64,000 bases of DNA from Sphingobacteriaceae bacterium UBA6709 (GTDB lineage Bacteria; Bacteroidota; Bacteroidia; Sphingobacteriales; Sphingobacteriaceae): assembly GCA_002454425.1 (NCBI GenBank), contig DKIV01000031.1:5802-69801 (forward strand), read 5' to 3'. The notes under the pieces were generated by a model, which searched no databases, had not been told where the DNA came from, and saw only the letters and a program-made list of their open reading frames with translations. Both the position numbers and the translations under genes were made by a program. Shown here in pieces: positions 1 to 6,952 of this stretch; the stretch's first letter is position 1, and each line of letters starts with the position of its first letter.

Positions 1-130
1 TGTCGATGAAATGCCCATGAAATGTCGATGACCAGTGCTGTCTGGTACGAAGCAGTCCCGAGTCAGTCTCGGAACAGGTAGGTAGCAGCCCCTGTGCCGG
101 ACGCTAAGAGCAGCGGGACAGAATGTTTCG
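1..130 (+). ncRNA. ffs: Candidate SRP RNA (4.5S-like), edge of window
   Basis: GUCAG (near 62), GGAA (71-74), AGCAGC (85-90) and GUGCCGG (94-100) occur in the same order as in bacterial small SRP RNA, and the 3' flank (GACGCUAAGAGC) resembles the SRP 3' arm. The left segment near 28-55 can be partly paired with the right segment near 94-122. Against this, the spacing between GGAA and AGCAGC is several bases longer than in the standard SRP54-binding hairpin, and the 5' end may lie outside the window. The boundaries are approximate. The call rests on motif order and not on a covariance-model score. Confidence 0.4.
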
Positions 131-520
131 CCTTAGCGCCGATGCAAACATGATTATATAAAGAAATATGAAATTTTTTTAACAGGGTTGTTGTTTGTTT
201 TTAATTGTCTGATGGTTAGTGGGTTGTGTGTATTTTTGATCTGGCAGTGTAGTATGTTATACTTATAGTTTAAATTTTAAACCCTGATTGGTGGACTATT
301 TTCCAGTTCAATAACGGTCGTCCTGCTCAACCTGAGTAGAGTTGGAGATCTTATTTTCGCAACCCTAGGCGATTATTTCCCTGTGTGGATAGGGAATTTA
401 CGTCCTCGATGGGGTTGAAGTAATTGCTGATATAGCCTAACCCGTAGTTCTCCCTTTCAGTTCCTGATCTTAATATGCTTTCATTGCAAATCTTAATTTT
501 ATGGATTTAGCGTCAGATTT
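131..520. other. Non-coding gap upstream of the ohr operon
   Basis: No credible reading frame was found on either strand, and no clear terminator. It is AT-rich leader DNA between the RNA candidate and the ohr promoter. Confidence 0.5.
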
Positions 521-562
521 AAAATTATATTTTGCACAATATAATTTTACTAAATACTTTTG
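521..562 (+). promoter_or_regulatory. ohr promoter with OhrR-type operator
   Basis: A perfect inverted repeat with 11-base arms (AAAATTATATT, 521-531, and its complement, 538-548) and a 6-base spacer overlaps a -33 TTTG (531-534). A -7 box TACTTTTG (555-562) follows after 20 bases, matching the Bacteroidota promoter form. AT-rich dyads over the promoter are typical OhrR operators, and an OhrR homologue is the last gene downstream. Binding is inferred. Confidence 0.7.
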
Positions 563-587
563 AGCCATCAAACAAAATAAATAGATC

Positions 588-1010
588 ATGAAAATATTAT
601 ATACAGTGGGTGCAAAAGCCCAGGGTGGAAGAAACGGAAATGTTAAGAGTGATAACGGCGTGCTGGATTTGGAAGTAAGGATGCCGAAGAATTTAGGAGG
701 AGCGAATGATGACTATGCTAATCCTGAGATGCTCTTTGCTGCGGGTTACGCGGCCTGTTTCGATAGTGCCCTGAATTTAATTATCAAACAAAGCAAGATT
801 GAAACGGGAGAAACGTCGGTAACAGCAAAGGTGAGCATCGGGCAATTAGAAAACGGAGGTTTTGGATTAGCGGCTGAATTGCATGCTAATATTCCCGGAG
901 TAAGCCTTGAACAGGCCCAGGCGCTTATAGAGAAAGCACATGAAGTGTGTCCTTACTCTAATGCCACGCGGGGTAATATGGAAGTGAAATTAACAGTATC
1001 TAACAACTAA
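588..1010 (+). CDS. ohr: Organic hydroperoxide resistance protein (Ohr/OsmC family)
   Basis: A thiol peroxidase of the cytoplasm that reduces organic and lipid hydroperoxides. At 140 aa it has the usual Ohr length. Both redox cysteines are visible: C57 in AAGYAACFDS and C121 in VCPYSNATRGN. The family's active-site Arg and Glu are matched by R15 and E47. The VCPYSNATRGN signature separates Ohr from OsmC. It is the first gene of a four-gene peroxide-stress cluster with an OhrR-like regulator at the end and an OhrR-type dyad over the promoter. The ATG has no Shine-Dalgarno site, only an AT-rich leader, as is normal in this phylum. Confidence 0.95.
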   Translation: MKILYTVGAKAQGGRNGNVKSDNGVLDLEVRMPKNLGGANDDYANPEMLFAAGYAACFDSALNLIIKQSKIETGETSVTAKVSIGQLENGGFGLAAELHANIPGVSLEQAQALIEKAHEVCPYSNATRGNMEVKLTVSNN

Positions 1011-1063
1011 AGGGCTTTTGTTGAATTGTTAACAAGAAGAGATTGTTATAAAATAAAAATGTA

Positions 1064-1699
1064 ATGGCATTAATTGAAAATTTGCAATGGCGATATGCTG
1101 TGAAAGCATATGATCCAACGAAAAAAGTAAGTCAGGAAAATATCGATAAAATTGTTGAAGCGGCACGTCTGGCTCCAACCTCTTCTGGCTTGCAACCTTT
1201 CAAGCTATTGGTAATAGAAAATCAGGATTTAAAAAATAAGCTTTCTGAAGGAGCTTTAAATCCGGAGTGCATGAGAGAGGCTTCGCATATTTTAATTTTC
1301 GCGGCTTGGGATCGGTATACCGAAGAACGTATAGATACAGTATATGACTTTACTACAGATGAAAGGGGCTTGCCTCGCGGACGTTTTGGCTCGTATACCG
1401 ATAAATTAAAGTCGATTTATTTGCCTGAAGAGGCTGAAAAGAATTTTGCCCATACCGCACGTCAGACCTATATCGCGCTAGGCTTAGCCTTAGCCCAGGC
1501 TGCCGAGTTGAAAGTAGATTCTACTCCTGTGGAAGGTTTCGATAATGCCCTGATTGATGAAATATTAGAACTGAACAAATTTGGATTGAAGAGCGTTTCT
1601 TTAATGTACGTAGGCGTTTCGGATCCGACACGGGACTGGATAGCACCTATGAAAAAGGTAAGAGTTCCGAGAGAGGAATTTGTGATGGAGTTTAAATAA
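1064..1699 (+). CDS. NAD(P)H-dependent nitroreductase (NfsB-like, FMN)
   Basis: An FMN-dependent oxidoreductase of the nitroreductase family, 211 aa. The N-terminal RYAVKAYDPTKKVS and the APTSSGLQPFK segment are the usual FMN-contact motifs of NfsB-type enzymes, and the C-terminal part ends with the family's VGVSDP...K/R pattern. It probably reduces quinones, nitro compounds or electrophiles made during peroxide stress. The physiological substrate cannot be read from sequence. It lies 53 bp after ohr and 10 bp before the DJ-1 gene, so all three should share a transcript. Confidence 0.88.
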   Translation: MALIENLQWRYAVKAYDPTKKVSQENIDKIVEAARLAPTSSGLQPFKLLVIENQDLKNKLSEGALNPECMREASHILIFAAWDRYTEERIDTVYDFTTDERGLPRGRFGSYTDKLKSIYLPEEAEKNFAHTARQTYIALGLALAQAAELKVDSTPVEGFDNALIDEILELNKFGLKSVSLMYVGVSDPTRDWIAPMKKVRVPREEFVMEFK

Positions 1700-1709
1700 A
1701 CGATATAGA

Positions 1710-2390
1710 ATGAAAGTATTATTTGTTGTCACTTCCCATGATGAACTGGGAAATACAGGACATAAAACAGGTTTTTGGGTAGAGGAATTTGCTGCCCCAT
1801 ATTACGCGTTTAAGGACGCCGGTTTTGAGATAGATGTTGCTACTCCAAAAGGAGGGGCGGCTCCCATAGATCCTAATAGTGAAGTTCCTGACGCGCAAAC
1901 GGCAGCCACAGAGCGTTACTTTAAGGATGAAGAAGTTCAAAAAATAATTGCCAACACGCGTAAACTTGATCAGGTGAAGGCCGGAGATTATGCGGCAGTT
2001 TTCTATCCGGGCGGGCACGGTCCTTTGTGGGATTTAGCTAACGACGTACATTCTCAGCAAATCATCCTCGACTTCTACGATGCCGACAAGCCGGTAGGAG
2101 CTGTTTGTCACGCTCCCGGAGTGTTTAAGAATGTGAAGTTTGATAATGGCGACGCTTTCGTTAAGGGGAAGAACGTGACTGGATTTTCAAATACTGAGGA
2201 AGCTGCTGTGAATTTAACGGATGTTGTTCCTTTTCTTGTGGAATCTGAATTGAAAAGTCAGGGAGCTAATTATTCCAAGACATCAGACTGGGGAGTACAT
2301 GTTGTTGAGGATGGCTTGTTAATTACAGGACAGAATCCTGCTTCTTCTGAAGGTGTGGCTGAAAAGATGATTGCTCTTCTAAAGAAATAA
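1710..2390 (+). CDS. DJ-1/PfpI family protein (Hsp31-like, class I GATase-like)
   Basis: A 226-aa protein with the DJ-1/PfpI fold. The nucleophile elbow AVCHAPGVF carries C133 with H134. GFWVEE near residues 21-26 supplies the conserved acidic residue, and YPGGHGPLWDL (about 99-109) is the signature of the Hsp31/YDR533C-type branch. Members act as glyoxalase-III-like enzymes, deglycases or stress chaperones. Which of these applies is not decidable here. It starts 10 bp after the nitroreductase, and its placement with ohr and ohrR points to detoxification of reactive carbonyls and peroxides. Confidence 0.88.
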   Translation: MKVLFVVTSHDELGNTGHKTGFWVEEFAAPYYAFKDAGFEIDVATPKGGAAPIDPNSEVPDAQTAATERYFKDEEVQKIIANTRKLDQVKAGDYAAVFYPGGHGPLWDLANDVHSQQIILDFYDADKPVGAVCHAPGVFKNVKFDNGDAFVKGKNVTGFSNTEEAAVNLTDVVPFLVESELKSQGANYSKTSDWGVHVVEDGLLITGQNPASSEGVAEKMIALLKK

Positions 2391-2394
2391 ATTA

Positions 2395-2437
2395 AATGCG
2401 ACAGTATCTTTGTTGGATGCTGCCGCATTGTTTTTTT
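2395..2437 (+). terminator. Strong intrinsic terminator/attenuator before ohrR
   Basis: A hairpin whose 5' arm begins AATGCG (2395) and whose 3' arm ends CGCATT (2429) pairs over 13 of 14 positions around a short loop, and seven T residues follow (2431-2437). It lies between the DJ-1 stop and the ohrR ATG at 2442, filling the place where a leader and ribosome site would be. It should terminate the ohr-nitroreductase-DJ-1 message and leave ohrR on partial readthrough. Confidence 0.75.
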
Positions 2438-2441
2438 AAGA

Positions 2442-2876
2442 ATGGAAGACTATTTAAAATTAGATAAACAGTTGTGTTTTTCGGTATATGTATTGCACCG
2501 GGAAATCATGCAACAATACAGGCCTATTTTAGAAGCTGTTGATTTAACATATCCGCAATACATTACCATGATGGCATTGTGGGAGCTTAATGAACAGACT
2601 GTGAATCAGCTAGGTGACAAGCTAAAACTGGATAATGGTACGCTCACGCCTTTGTTAAAAAGACTGGAGTCGAAAGAATTGATTACCCGCCAGCGTAGTA
2701 AGGTTGATGAACGTGTGGTAAATATTTCGTTAACGGACAAGGGGACTGAGCTGAAAGAGAGAGCCGCCTGCGTGCCAATGCAGATTTTTGCTGCCCTGGA
2801 TCTGGATCAATCCGATTATGAGCAGTTGAAGGCGCTCTCGCAAAAGGTCGTAGACTCCGTACAGAAGCGATCATAA
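2442..2876 (+). CDS. ohrR: Peroxide-sensing MarR family repressor OhrR
   Basis: A 144-aa winged-helix repressor. The N-terminal LDKQLCFSVY holds C12, the reactive cysteine of one-Cys OhrR proteins, whose oxidation by organic hydroperoxide releases DNA. TYPQYITMMALWEL and the DNA-reading region DNGTLTPLLKRLESKELITRQRS follow, with the wing DERVVNISLTDKG after it. The resemblance to Bacillus OhrR runs nearly end to end. It should repress the upstream ohr cluster through the dyad at 521-548. The gene sits directly behind a terminator-like hairpin, so its own level may be set by readthrough. Confidence 0.93.
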   Translation: MEDYLKLDKQLCFSVYVLHREIMQQYRPILEAVDLTYPQYITMMALWELNEQTVNQLGDKLKLDNGTLTPLLKRLESKELITRQRSKVDERVVNISLTDKGTELKERAACVPMQIFAALDLDQSDYEQLKALSQKVVDSVQKRS

Positions 2877-3083
2877 CAGGAATAGCTGTATGCTCCTATA
2901 CCTGCAATATTAGCCGGGTGGTTGATTGTAAAAAACTCAAATTTGGTGATTATGCATCTGTTTGTTGTTTTTAATTTTGCTGCTTGATGGTTTGACGCAA
3001 AAGTACCTATCTTAGTTGGAAAGAGGTGTTTTTAGAATGACCCTTATGGCAGCGGGTCGCCTTTAACTGAACTTTAAGACATC

Positions 3084-3824
3084 ATGTTACGACACATTGG
3101 AAAACGGCGTAGTTTTAATCACAACCTTAAACTGGCAATGCTTTTGTGTCTGAACGCGGGCTTTATAAATGCTGCCGGCTTTCTCGCCTTCTCTGTGCTC
3201 ACCACTAACGTTACGGGACATGCCGCGTTATTTGCGGTAAATGTCATGGCCGCAAACTGGCGTATGGCAAGGATGGTGGCCTTGTGGGTGTTCTTGTTTT
3301 TTATGGGGGCTTTTACTTCCGCGATGTTGATAGATCGCACAGGAAGAAATAAACCTCAGGCTTACGCGCTCCCGATCATCATTATCCTTTTGGTATTAAC
3401 GCTGGTAATGTTGCGGGGCGACACCTTTGATCATTCCATTGGTTTAACGGAAGCCTTCGCTGGCAGTCTGCTTTTCGCTATGGGCGCTCAGAATGCCATG
3501 GTGTCCATGATTTCCGGCTCCGTGGTGCGTACCACCCATCTCACCGGAATGATCACCGATTTAGGCGTTGACCTTTCACAGGTATTTTTAAAGTCGGTGG
3601 TGGATAAAACGCTTAAACGGCGACTGCTTTTGCGAAGTACCATCGTGGCGTTTTTTCTTTTTGGAGGGATGTTAGGGGCCTGGCTTTTTATGCGCTATGA
3701 ATTCTGGTCTTTTCTGGTGCCTATAGTCCTCTTGTTGATTACCTTATTTTATGATTTTTCGCGCACACGGCTACGTCTTATCGCCCGTCGTATTTCTCAT
3801 GCCTCATCACCCGCGAAATCCTGA
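3084..3824 (+). CDS. DUF1275 (YoaK family) membrane protein
   Basis: A 246-aa integral membrane protein of the DUF1275/YoaK family. About six hydrophobic segments are visible. The opening stretch has the family pattern LNAGFINAAGFLAF...TTNVTGHAALFAV, and FAMGAQNAMVSMISG..RTTHLTGMITDLG lies in the middle. No enzymatic function is established for the family. The C-terminus is short and basic. It appears to be a single-gene unit between the ohrR gene (208 bp upstream) and tRNA-Phe. Confidence 0.85.
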   Translation: MLRHIGKRRSFNHNLKLAMLLCLNAGFINAAGFLAFSVLTTNVTGHAALFAVNVMAANWRMARMVALWVFLFFMGAFTSAMLIDRTGRNKPQAYALPIIIILLVLTLVMLRGDTFDHSIGLTEAFAGSLLFAMGAQNAMVSMISGSVVRTTHLTGMITDLGVDLSQVFLKSVVDKTLKRRLLLRSTIVAFFLFGGMLGAWLFMRYEFWSFLVPIVLLLITLFYDFSRTRLRLIARRISHASSPAKS

Positions 3825-4050
3825 TTTTGGAACACCATTTAAAAGTTTTCTCACTCCAACGCCAAGCCTGCATAATTCGTCACATTCAAGGAATTTTATT
3901 CTCAGAGCGCGGAACTGTGCCAGATATCTACTATTGCTACCTCGTATTAATTTTCGCTTTCAGTTTTTATTAGCCTATTCAGTCGTTTTTATTTTTTGAT
4001 GCTCATTATCAGGTAGAAATCCCTGACTTAGAAAAAAACACTCCCGAAAG

Positions 4051-4081
4051 TTTGTTTTTCAACAAAAAGAATCTACTTTTG
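4051..4081 (+). promoter_or_regulatory. Bacteroidota-type promoter of tRNA-Phe
   Basis: TTTG (4051-4054), a 19-base spacer, and TACTTTTG (4074-4081) give an exact match to the TTTG-N19-TAnnTTTG promoter form of this phylum. The expected start is about 10 bases before the tRNA. Confidence 0.75.
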
Positions 4082-4098
4082 CATCACCAAACACAAAC

Positions 4099-4174
4099 GG
4101 TATCATAGCTCAGTTGGTAGAGCAAAGGACTGAAAATCCTTGTGTCGCTGGTTCGATTCCAGCTGATACCACCA
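4099..4174 (+). tRNA. tRNA-Phe (GAA)
   Basis: A 76-base cloverleaf. The acceptor stem GGTATCA pairs with TGATACC, and discriminator A and CCA are encoded. The anticodon stem AAGGA/TCCTT carries loop CTGAAAA with anticodon GAA. The T-arm GGTTCGATTCC is normal. Confidence 0.97.
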
Positions 4175-4180
4175 AAAAAA

Positions 4181-4213
4181 GGGACTTTTTCAAAATGAAA
4201 AAGTCCCTTTTTT
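4181..4213 (+). terminator. Rho-independent terminator after tRNA-Phe
   Basis: The 11-bp perfect stem GGGACTTTTTC/GAAAAAGTCCC has a 5-base loop and a six-T tract, starting 7 bases after the tRNA. Confidence 0.92.
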
Positions 4214-4286
4214 GCTTTAAGACCTCCTCCCTCCCCGCGAGATTTGGATCAAACTGGAAACCTTAAAATCATTAAGTAGAACTATA

Positions 4287-4325
4287 TATAAAAAGTCGCT
4301 CTCATGCATAAGCATGGAGCGACTT
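4287..4325 (-). terminator. Terminator of the TIM-barrel hydrolase gene
   Basis: AAGTCGCTC (4293-4301) pairs with GAGCGACTT (4317-4325). The loop can pair further through CATGC/GCATG. On the minus strand it is followed by a T-rich tract, and it lies 27 bp past the stop of the minus-strand gene. Confidence 0.75.
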
Positions 4326-4351
4326 CAGCATTAGGGATCATTGTTGTTGTA

Positions 4352-5404
4352 TTATTTTAATTGACCGTACACTTTGGCCAAGCGGTCGAATGCCTCTTTC
4401 TTTTCCCATGAAGGTATTTTTTGTGAACGGGGATCGTCTTTAGGAAAGGATTTTACAAGAGAGTAAGTGGTCATGTCTAAATCTCTATTTCCAGGCCCAT
4501 AGTAAGGCATAATTGGAAATGCAAAGACATAGATATACGTTCCTTCAACTCCTGTATCTTTTAAGACATTTACCTGGGTTTCCACATAATCTGCTTGTTC
4601 TTTCTCGCTTCTTACCGGAACTTTGTTATCCATGTAGATTCCTGTTCCATCGGGGTTGGTACCTTGTAATACAGCAAACCCTCCATCTCCTTTTTCACCT
4701 GCGCCTTCATAAGCACAGCTTCCTACTTCCATTACCAGAAGAGGTTTACCTATTTTATATCTTTCCAGTCCCTTTACATACTGTTCTTCAGACTCACCCC
4801 TCCGATAGTAGTCAATACCCACAATATCAAATAAATCCCAGTTCACTTCCTCCCAAGTTCCGGAAGAATAGGTTAATTTACCTTTAAAATTAGCGCGCAC
4901 ACCACTTACGATATCAGCAAGAATTTTGTTAAGTCTTGCGTTCGCCTGCTGAAAAGCCTCACTTGTTCCTTGTGCATGCTCGTGACCTGGCGCTCCACCA
5001 TTTTCTATCATGAACATTACGCGCTCATTGAATGTCTCTCCCGGAAATGCTCCCTGACTAAATATAGTGTACTCACAACCTGTCACAAATATTATATCGA
5101 CACCTTTTTTTCGCAACTCTTCTGCAGCTTTCGCTGCCTCAGTCATATATGCAATAGTTTCCTGCGCATTCGCGCCCATTTTCCAAGGGTTGAATAACAC
5201 ATGAAGACCGGCATCATGTGCCGCTTGCGCAGCAACTACTAAGCGAGGAATTTCTTCACCCTCTATACGTACAGAATTAGCATGAAGTTCATTTGCGATT
5301 GCTTTCATGTCATATCTTACCAAATCAGCGTTAAATGGGTCAACTGAAAACGGCCCCGGACTAAATTGTAGTCCTACATCATGAACTACTCCTTTATATT
5401 TCAC
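4352..5404 (-). CDS. TIM-barrel glycoside-hydrolase-like protein, cut from its signal peptide
   Basis: The open frame (350 aa from GTG) has the look of a (beta/alpha)8 hydrolase of the GH-A type: VVHDVGLQFSPG at strand 1, VRIEGEE, VLFNPWKMG, IIFVTGCEYTIF, KLTYSSGTWEEVNW, IVGIDYYRRG, LLVMEVGSCAYEGAG and TYIYVFAFPIMPYYGPG. Glu in MEVG (strand 7) is a fair nucleophile candidate and Glu in TWEEVNW a possible acid/base; both are inference. I do not recognise the substrate. The same frame continues upstream through one TAA to an ATG with a signal peptide, so the gene is best read as a secreted enzyme broken by a nonsense codon. The GTG start has a weak claim to being real. A terminator follows. Confidence 0.6.
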   Translation of the reverse strand: MKYKGVVHDVGLQFSPGPFSVDPFNADLVRYDMKAIANELHANSVRIEGEEIPRLVVAAQAAHDAGLHVLFNPWKMGANAQETIAYMTEAAKAAEELRKKGVDIIFVTGCEYTIFSQGAFPGETFNERVMFMIENGGAPGHEHAQGTSEAFQQANARLNKILADIVSGVRANFKGKLTYSSGTWEEVNWDLFDIVGIDYYRRGESEEQYVKGLERYKIGKPLLVMEVGSCAYEGAGEKGDGGFAVLQGTNPDGTGIYMDNKVPVRSEKEQADYVETQVNVLKDTGVEGTYIYVFAFPIMPYYGPGNRDLDMTTYSLVKSFPKDDPRSQKIPSWEKKEAFDRLAKVYGQLK

Positions 5405-5539
5405 ATTGTCATCATTTTGTTAATTAACCATCTTTTGAACTCCTTCTGATTTTATACCTTCGGCATGTAGTGGTGCGGATTGAAGAATAGAAAGCATAAC
5501 TATCCCTGTTAATGCTTTATTTAAGTTTGATTTTATCAT
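5405..5539 (-). pseudogene. Signal-peptide exon of the same gene, ended by in-frame TAA
   Basis: From ATG at 5539 the frame encodes 39 residues: two lysines in the first eight, a hydrophobic core (ALTGIVMLSILQSAPLHA) and a probable cleavage after LHA. It ends in TAA at 5420-5422. It is exactly in frame with the hydrolase domain at 5404, 45 codons later. A secretion signal directly in front of a hydrolase in the same frame is unlikely by chance. A point mutation, a sequencing error or a programmed readthrough would all look like this. Confidence 0.7.
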
Positions 5540-5571
5540 ATCATTAATAGTGTTTAATTTTAAATATGTAT

Positions 5572-6018
5572 TTAAAAGCCTTTAAACTTAACCAGCAAGG
5601 CGATCAAATTTTTCATTTCAGCCTCTGACAGATTACCGATTTTTTTTTCAAAATGCTGTAGATCGTTGTTCACCCTTCCGTAGAGTTCTTCACCTTTTTT
5701 GGTTAGATTAATAACTATTAACCTTTTGTCTTTTGGATTTACAGATTTTTCTACCAAACCTTTTTTCAGTAATCTATCCACCAAACGAGATACCCCTGCG
5801 CTTTTCTCGTACATCCATTTTAAAATGTCAGAGGTTGACATGGCTCCGCCAAAATGTAGTATGGCCAGCACGTTTTGTTGTTGAGATGTTAGATCATAGG
5901 CTTTGAAAAACTCTATGGCCTGATCGTTTAAAAGATTATAGGCCTCCAAGATCTCGATGCCTACTCTTCTTGGCGTGCTTAAAGTTTCTTTAGATTCTGT
6001 TTTTATGTTCATATTCAA
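5572..6018 (-). CDS. MarR family transcriptional regulator
   Basis: A 148-aa winged-helix protein with the MarR layout: helical N-terminus (IEILEAYNLLNDQAIEFFKAYDLTSQQQNVLAIL), a recognition region (STSDILKWMYEKSAGVSRLVDRLLKKGLVEKSVNPKDKRLIVINLTKKGEEL) and a dimer helix at the C-terminus. The DKR wing is typical. It lacks the OhrR cysteine. It begins 3 bases after the stop of a dehydrogenase relic (6022-6177), so it may now be read from that relic's promoter. The long dyad at 6197-6248 is a plausible autoregulatory operator. Confidence 0.88.
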   Translation of the reverse strand: MNMNIKTESKETLSTPRRVGIEILEAYNLLNDQAIEFFKAYDLTSQQQNVLAILHFGGAMSTSDILKWMYEKSAGVSRLVDRLLKKGLVEKSVNPKDKRLIVINLTKKGEELYGRVNNDLQHFEKKIGNLSEAEMKNLIALLVKFKGF

Positions 6019-6021
6019 TTT

Positions 6022-6177
6022 TCAAAGGTTAACTATCGAGTTTATATGGCTTTCAGTCGATACATCAATAGCAAACACCCTCGCTCCCTCCGTAAGCAGC
6101 CTCATCGTGGTCGCTTGTCCAATGCCTGATCCTGCGCCGATCACTATAACGTTCATCTTTTCAAATTTCTTTTCCAT
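6022..6177 (-). pseudogene. Relic of a short-chain dehydrogenase (N-terminus only)
   Basis: ATG at 6177 opens 51 codons whose first 40 are a clear Rossmann N-terminus: MNVIVIGAGSGIGQATTMRL with the GxxxGxG nucleotide loop, then GARVFAIDVS at strand 2. After this come TESHINSIVNL and a TGA. Full SDR enzymes have about 250 residues, so more than 80% is missing. The rest is not found nearby; the MarR gene starts 3 bases later. It looks like a deletion scar. The short peptide may still be translated and couple to marR. Confidence 0.72.
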
Positions 6178-6196
6178 ACAAGCCGTGCCAAATTAT

Positions 6197-6248
6197 AAAT
6201 ATAAAAACAATGATTAAACATCAATGCTTGGTCATTGTTTTTATATTT
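6197..6248 (-). promoter_or_regulatory. Long inverted repeat upstream of the SDR relic/marR
   Basis: Perfect 17-base arms (6197-6213 and 6232-6248, core AAAAACAATGA) flank an 18-base spacer. On the minus strand smaller dyads are nested inside (AATG-N6-CATT and TGAT-N5-ATCA). It lies 20 bases before the relic's ATG. Position and symmetry fit an operator for the MarR protein next door, which is inference. Confidence 0.55.
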
Positions 6249-6909
6249 TCGGTATATTATTTGAATCAATGCCCAACATTCAGCAGAAATTGTAGTATAG
6301 GTTATGCTGTGATTATGAAAAAGATGATCCGTTTAAGCGTTAAACTGAATATCGCTATTGTGTAACCTCTTTTGATGGATGTTTTCACAATAGTACGTCT
6401 TAAAGACAAAATGGCTTTGTTAGCTTATTAATTTAATCTCTTTGTCAATTTGAGATAAATAAATAATTATCGTCCCATGGGTACTATGCTGTCAATTCCA
6501 GCGACACAGATAGCTATTTGTTAAATATGCGTCATAGCAAAGTGTAGGTATTGCCACTAGCATAAATCCCCCGAAAACTGCACATCCAATTTGGGGTTTT
6601 TTTCTTTTCGCAATCAATCAGTTAAGGAATAATTTGCGAGCTTTTTACTTTGATAATTTTAGATTAAGGAATTGTAGTATATAACTATCTAAGAAAGCAT
6701 TCTAAATAAGACACTGAATAGTGTCTTATTTAGAATAAATATTTTATACTTTAGGCATTCCAGACGAAAACAATATGGAACGACGTACGGTAGCAGACCC
6801 ATGAAGGAATACGGAACGTCTCAAAAAACGAAGGTTTTTAGTAACAGCTTGAGCGATGTTTGTGAAGTTTATTGGTGTGATTTACAGGTGGTATACGTAA
6901 TTGAAGCAA
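6249..6909. other. Non-coding gap (about 660 bp) with one perfect palindrome
   Basis: No reading frame here looks like a gene. It holds the dyad described at 6699-6736 and a weak CCCC...GGGG hairpin followed by seven T residues near 6566-6607 that might be a leftover plus-strand terminator. With the neighbouring relics it looks like decayed DNA. Confidence 0.45.
6699..6736. repeat. Perfect 17-bp inverted repeat, 4-base loop
   Basis: The arm ATTCTAAATAAGACACT (6699-6715), loop GAAT, and the exact complement (6720-6736). No T tract follows on either side, so it is not a standard terminator. It might be a hairpin of a small mobile element, joined ends of one, or a protein-binding dyad. Confidence 0.7.
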
Positions 6910-6944
6910 AATATAACGCCCATTAAGTTGTTGGGCGTTATATT
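6910..6944 (-). terminator. Terminator of the TonB receptor gene
   Basis: The 13-bp perfect stem AATATAACGCCCA/TGGGCGTTATATT has a 9-base loop and a T-rich stretch on the minus strand. It lies 9 bp beyond the stop codon. Confidence 0.75.
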
Positions 6945-6952
6945 GGGCGTTA

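Noticed and set aside
3751..3999. 82-residue frame after the DUF1275 gene
   Set aside because: It overlaps the end of that gene in another frame and has no family features or leader.
5957..6217. Plus-strand frame over the SDR relic
   Set aside because: It is the complement shadow of the Rossmann N-terminus on the minus strand, which explains the sequence better.
6566..6607. Possible terminator CCCC...GGGG with T tract
   Set aside because: The stem is only about four to eight weak pairs and there is no upstream plus-strand gene.
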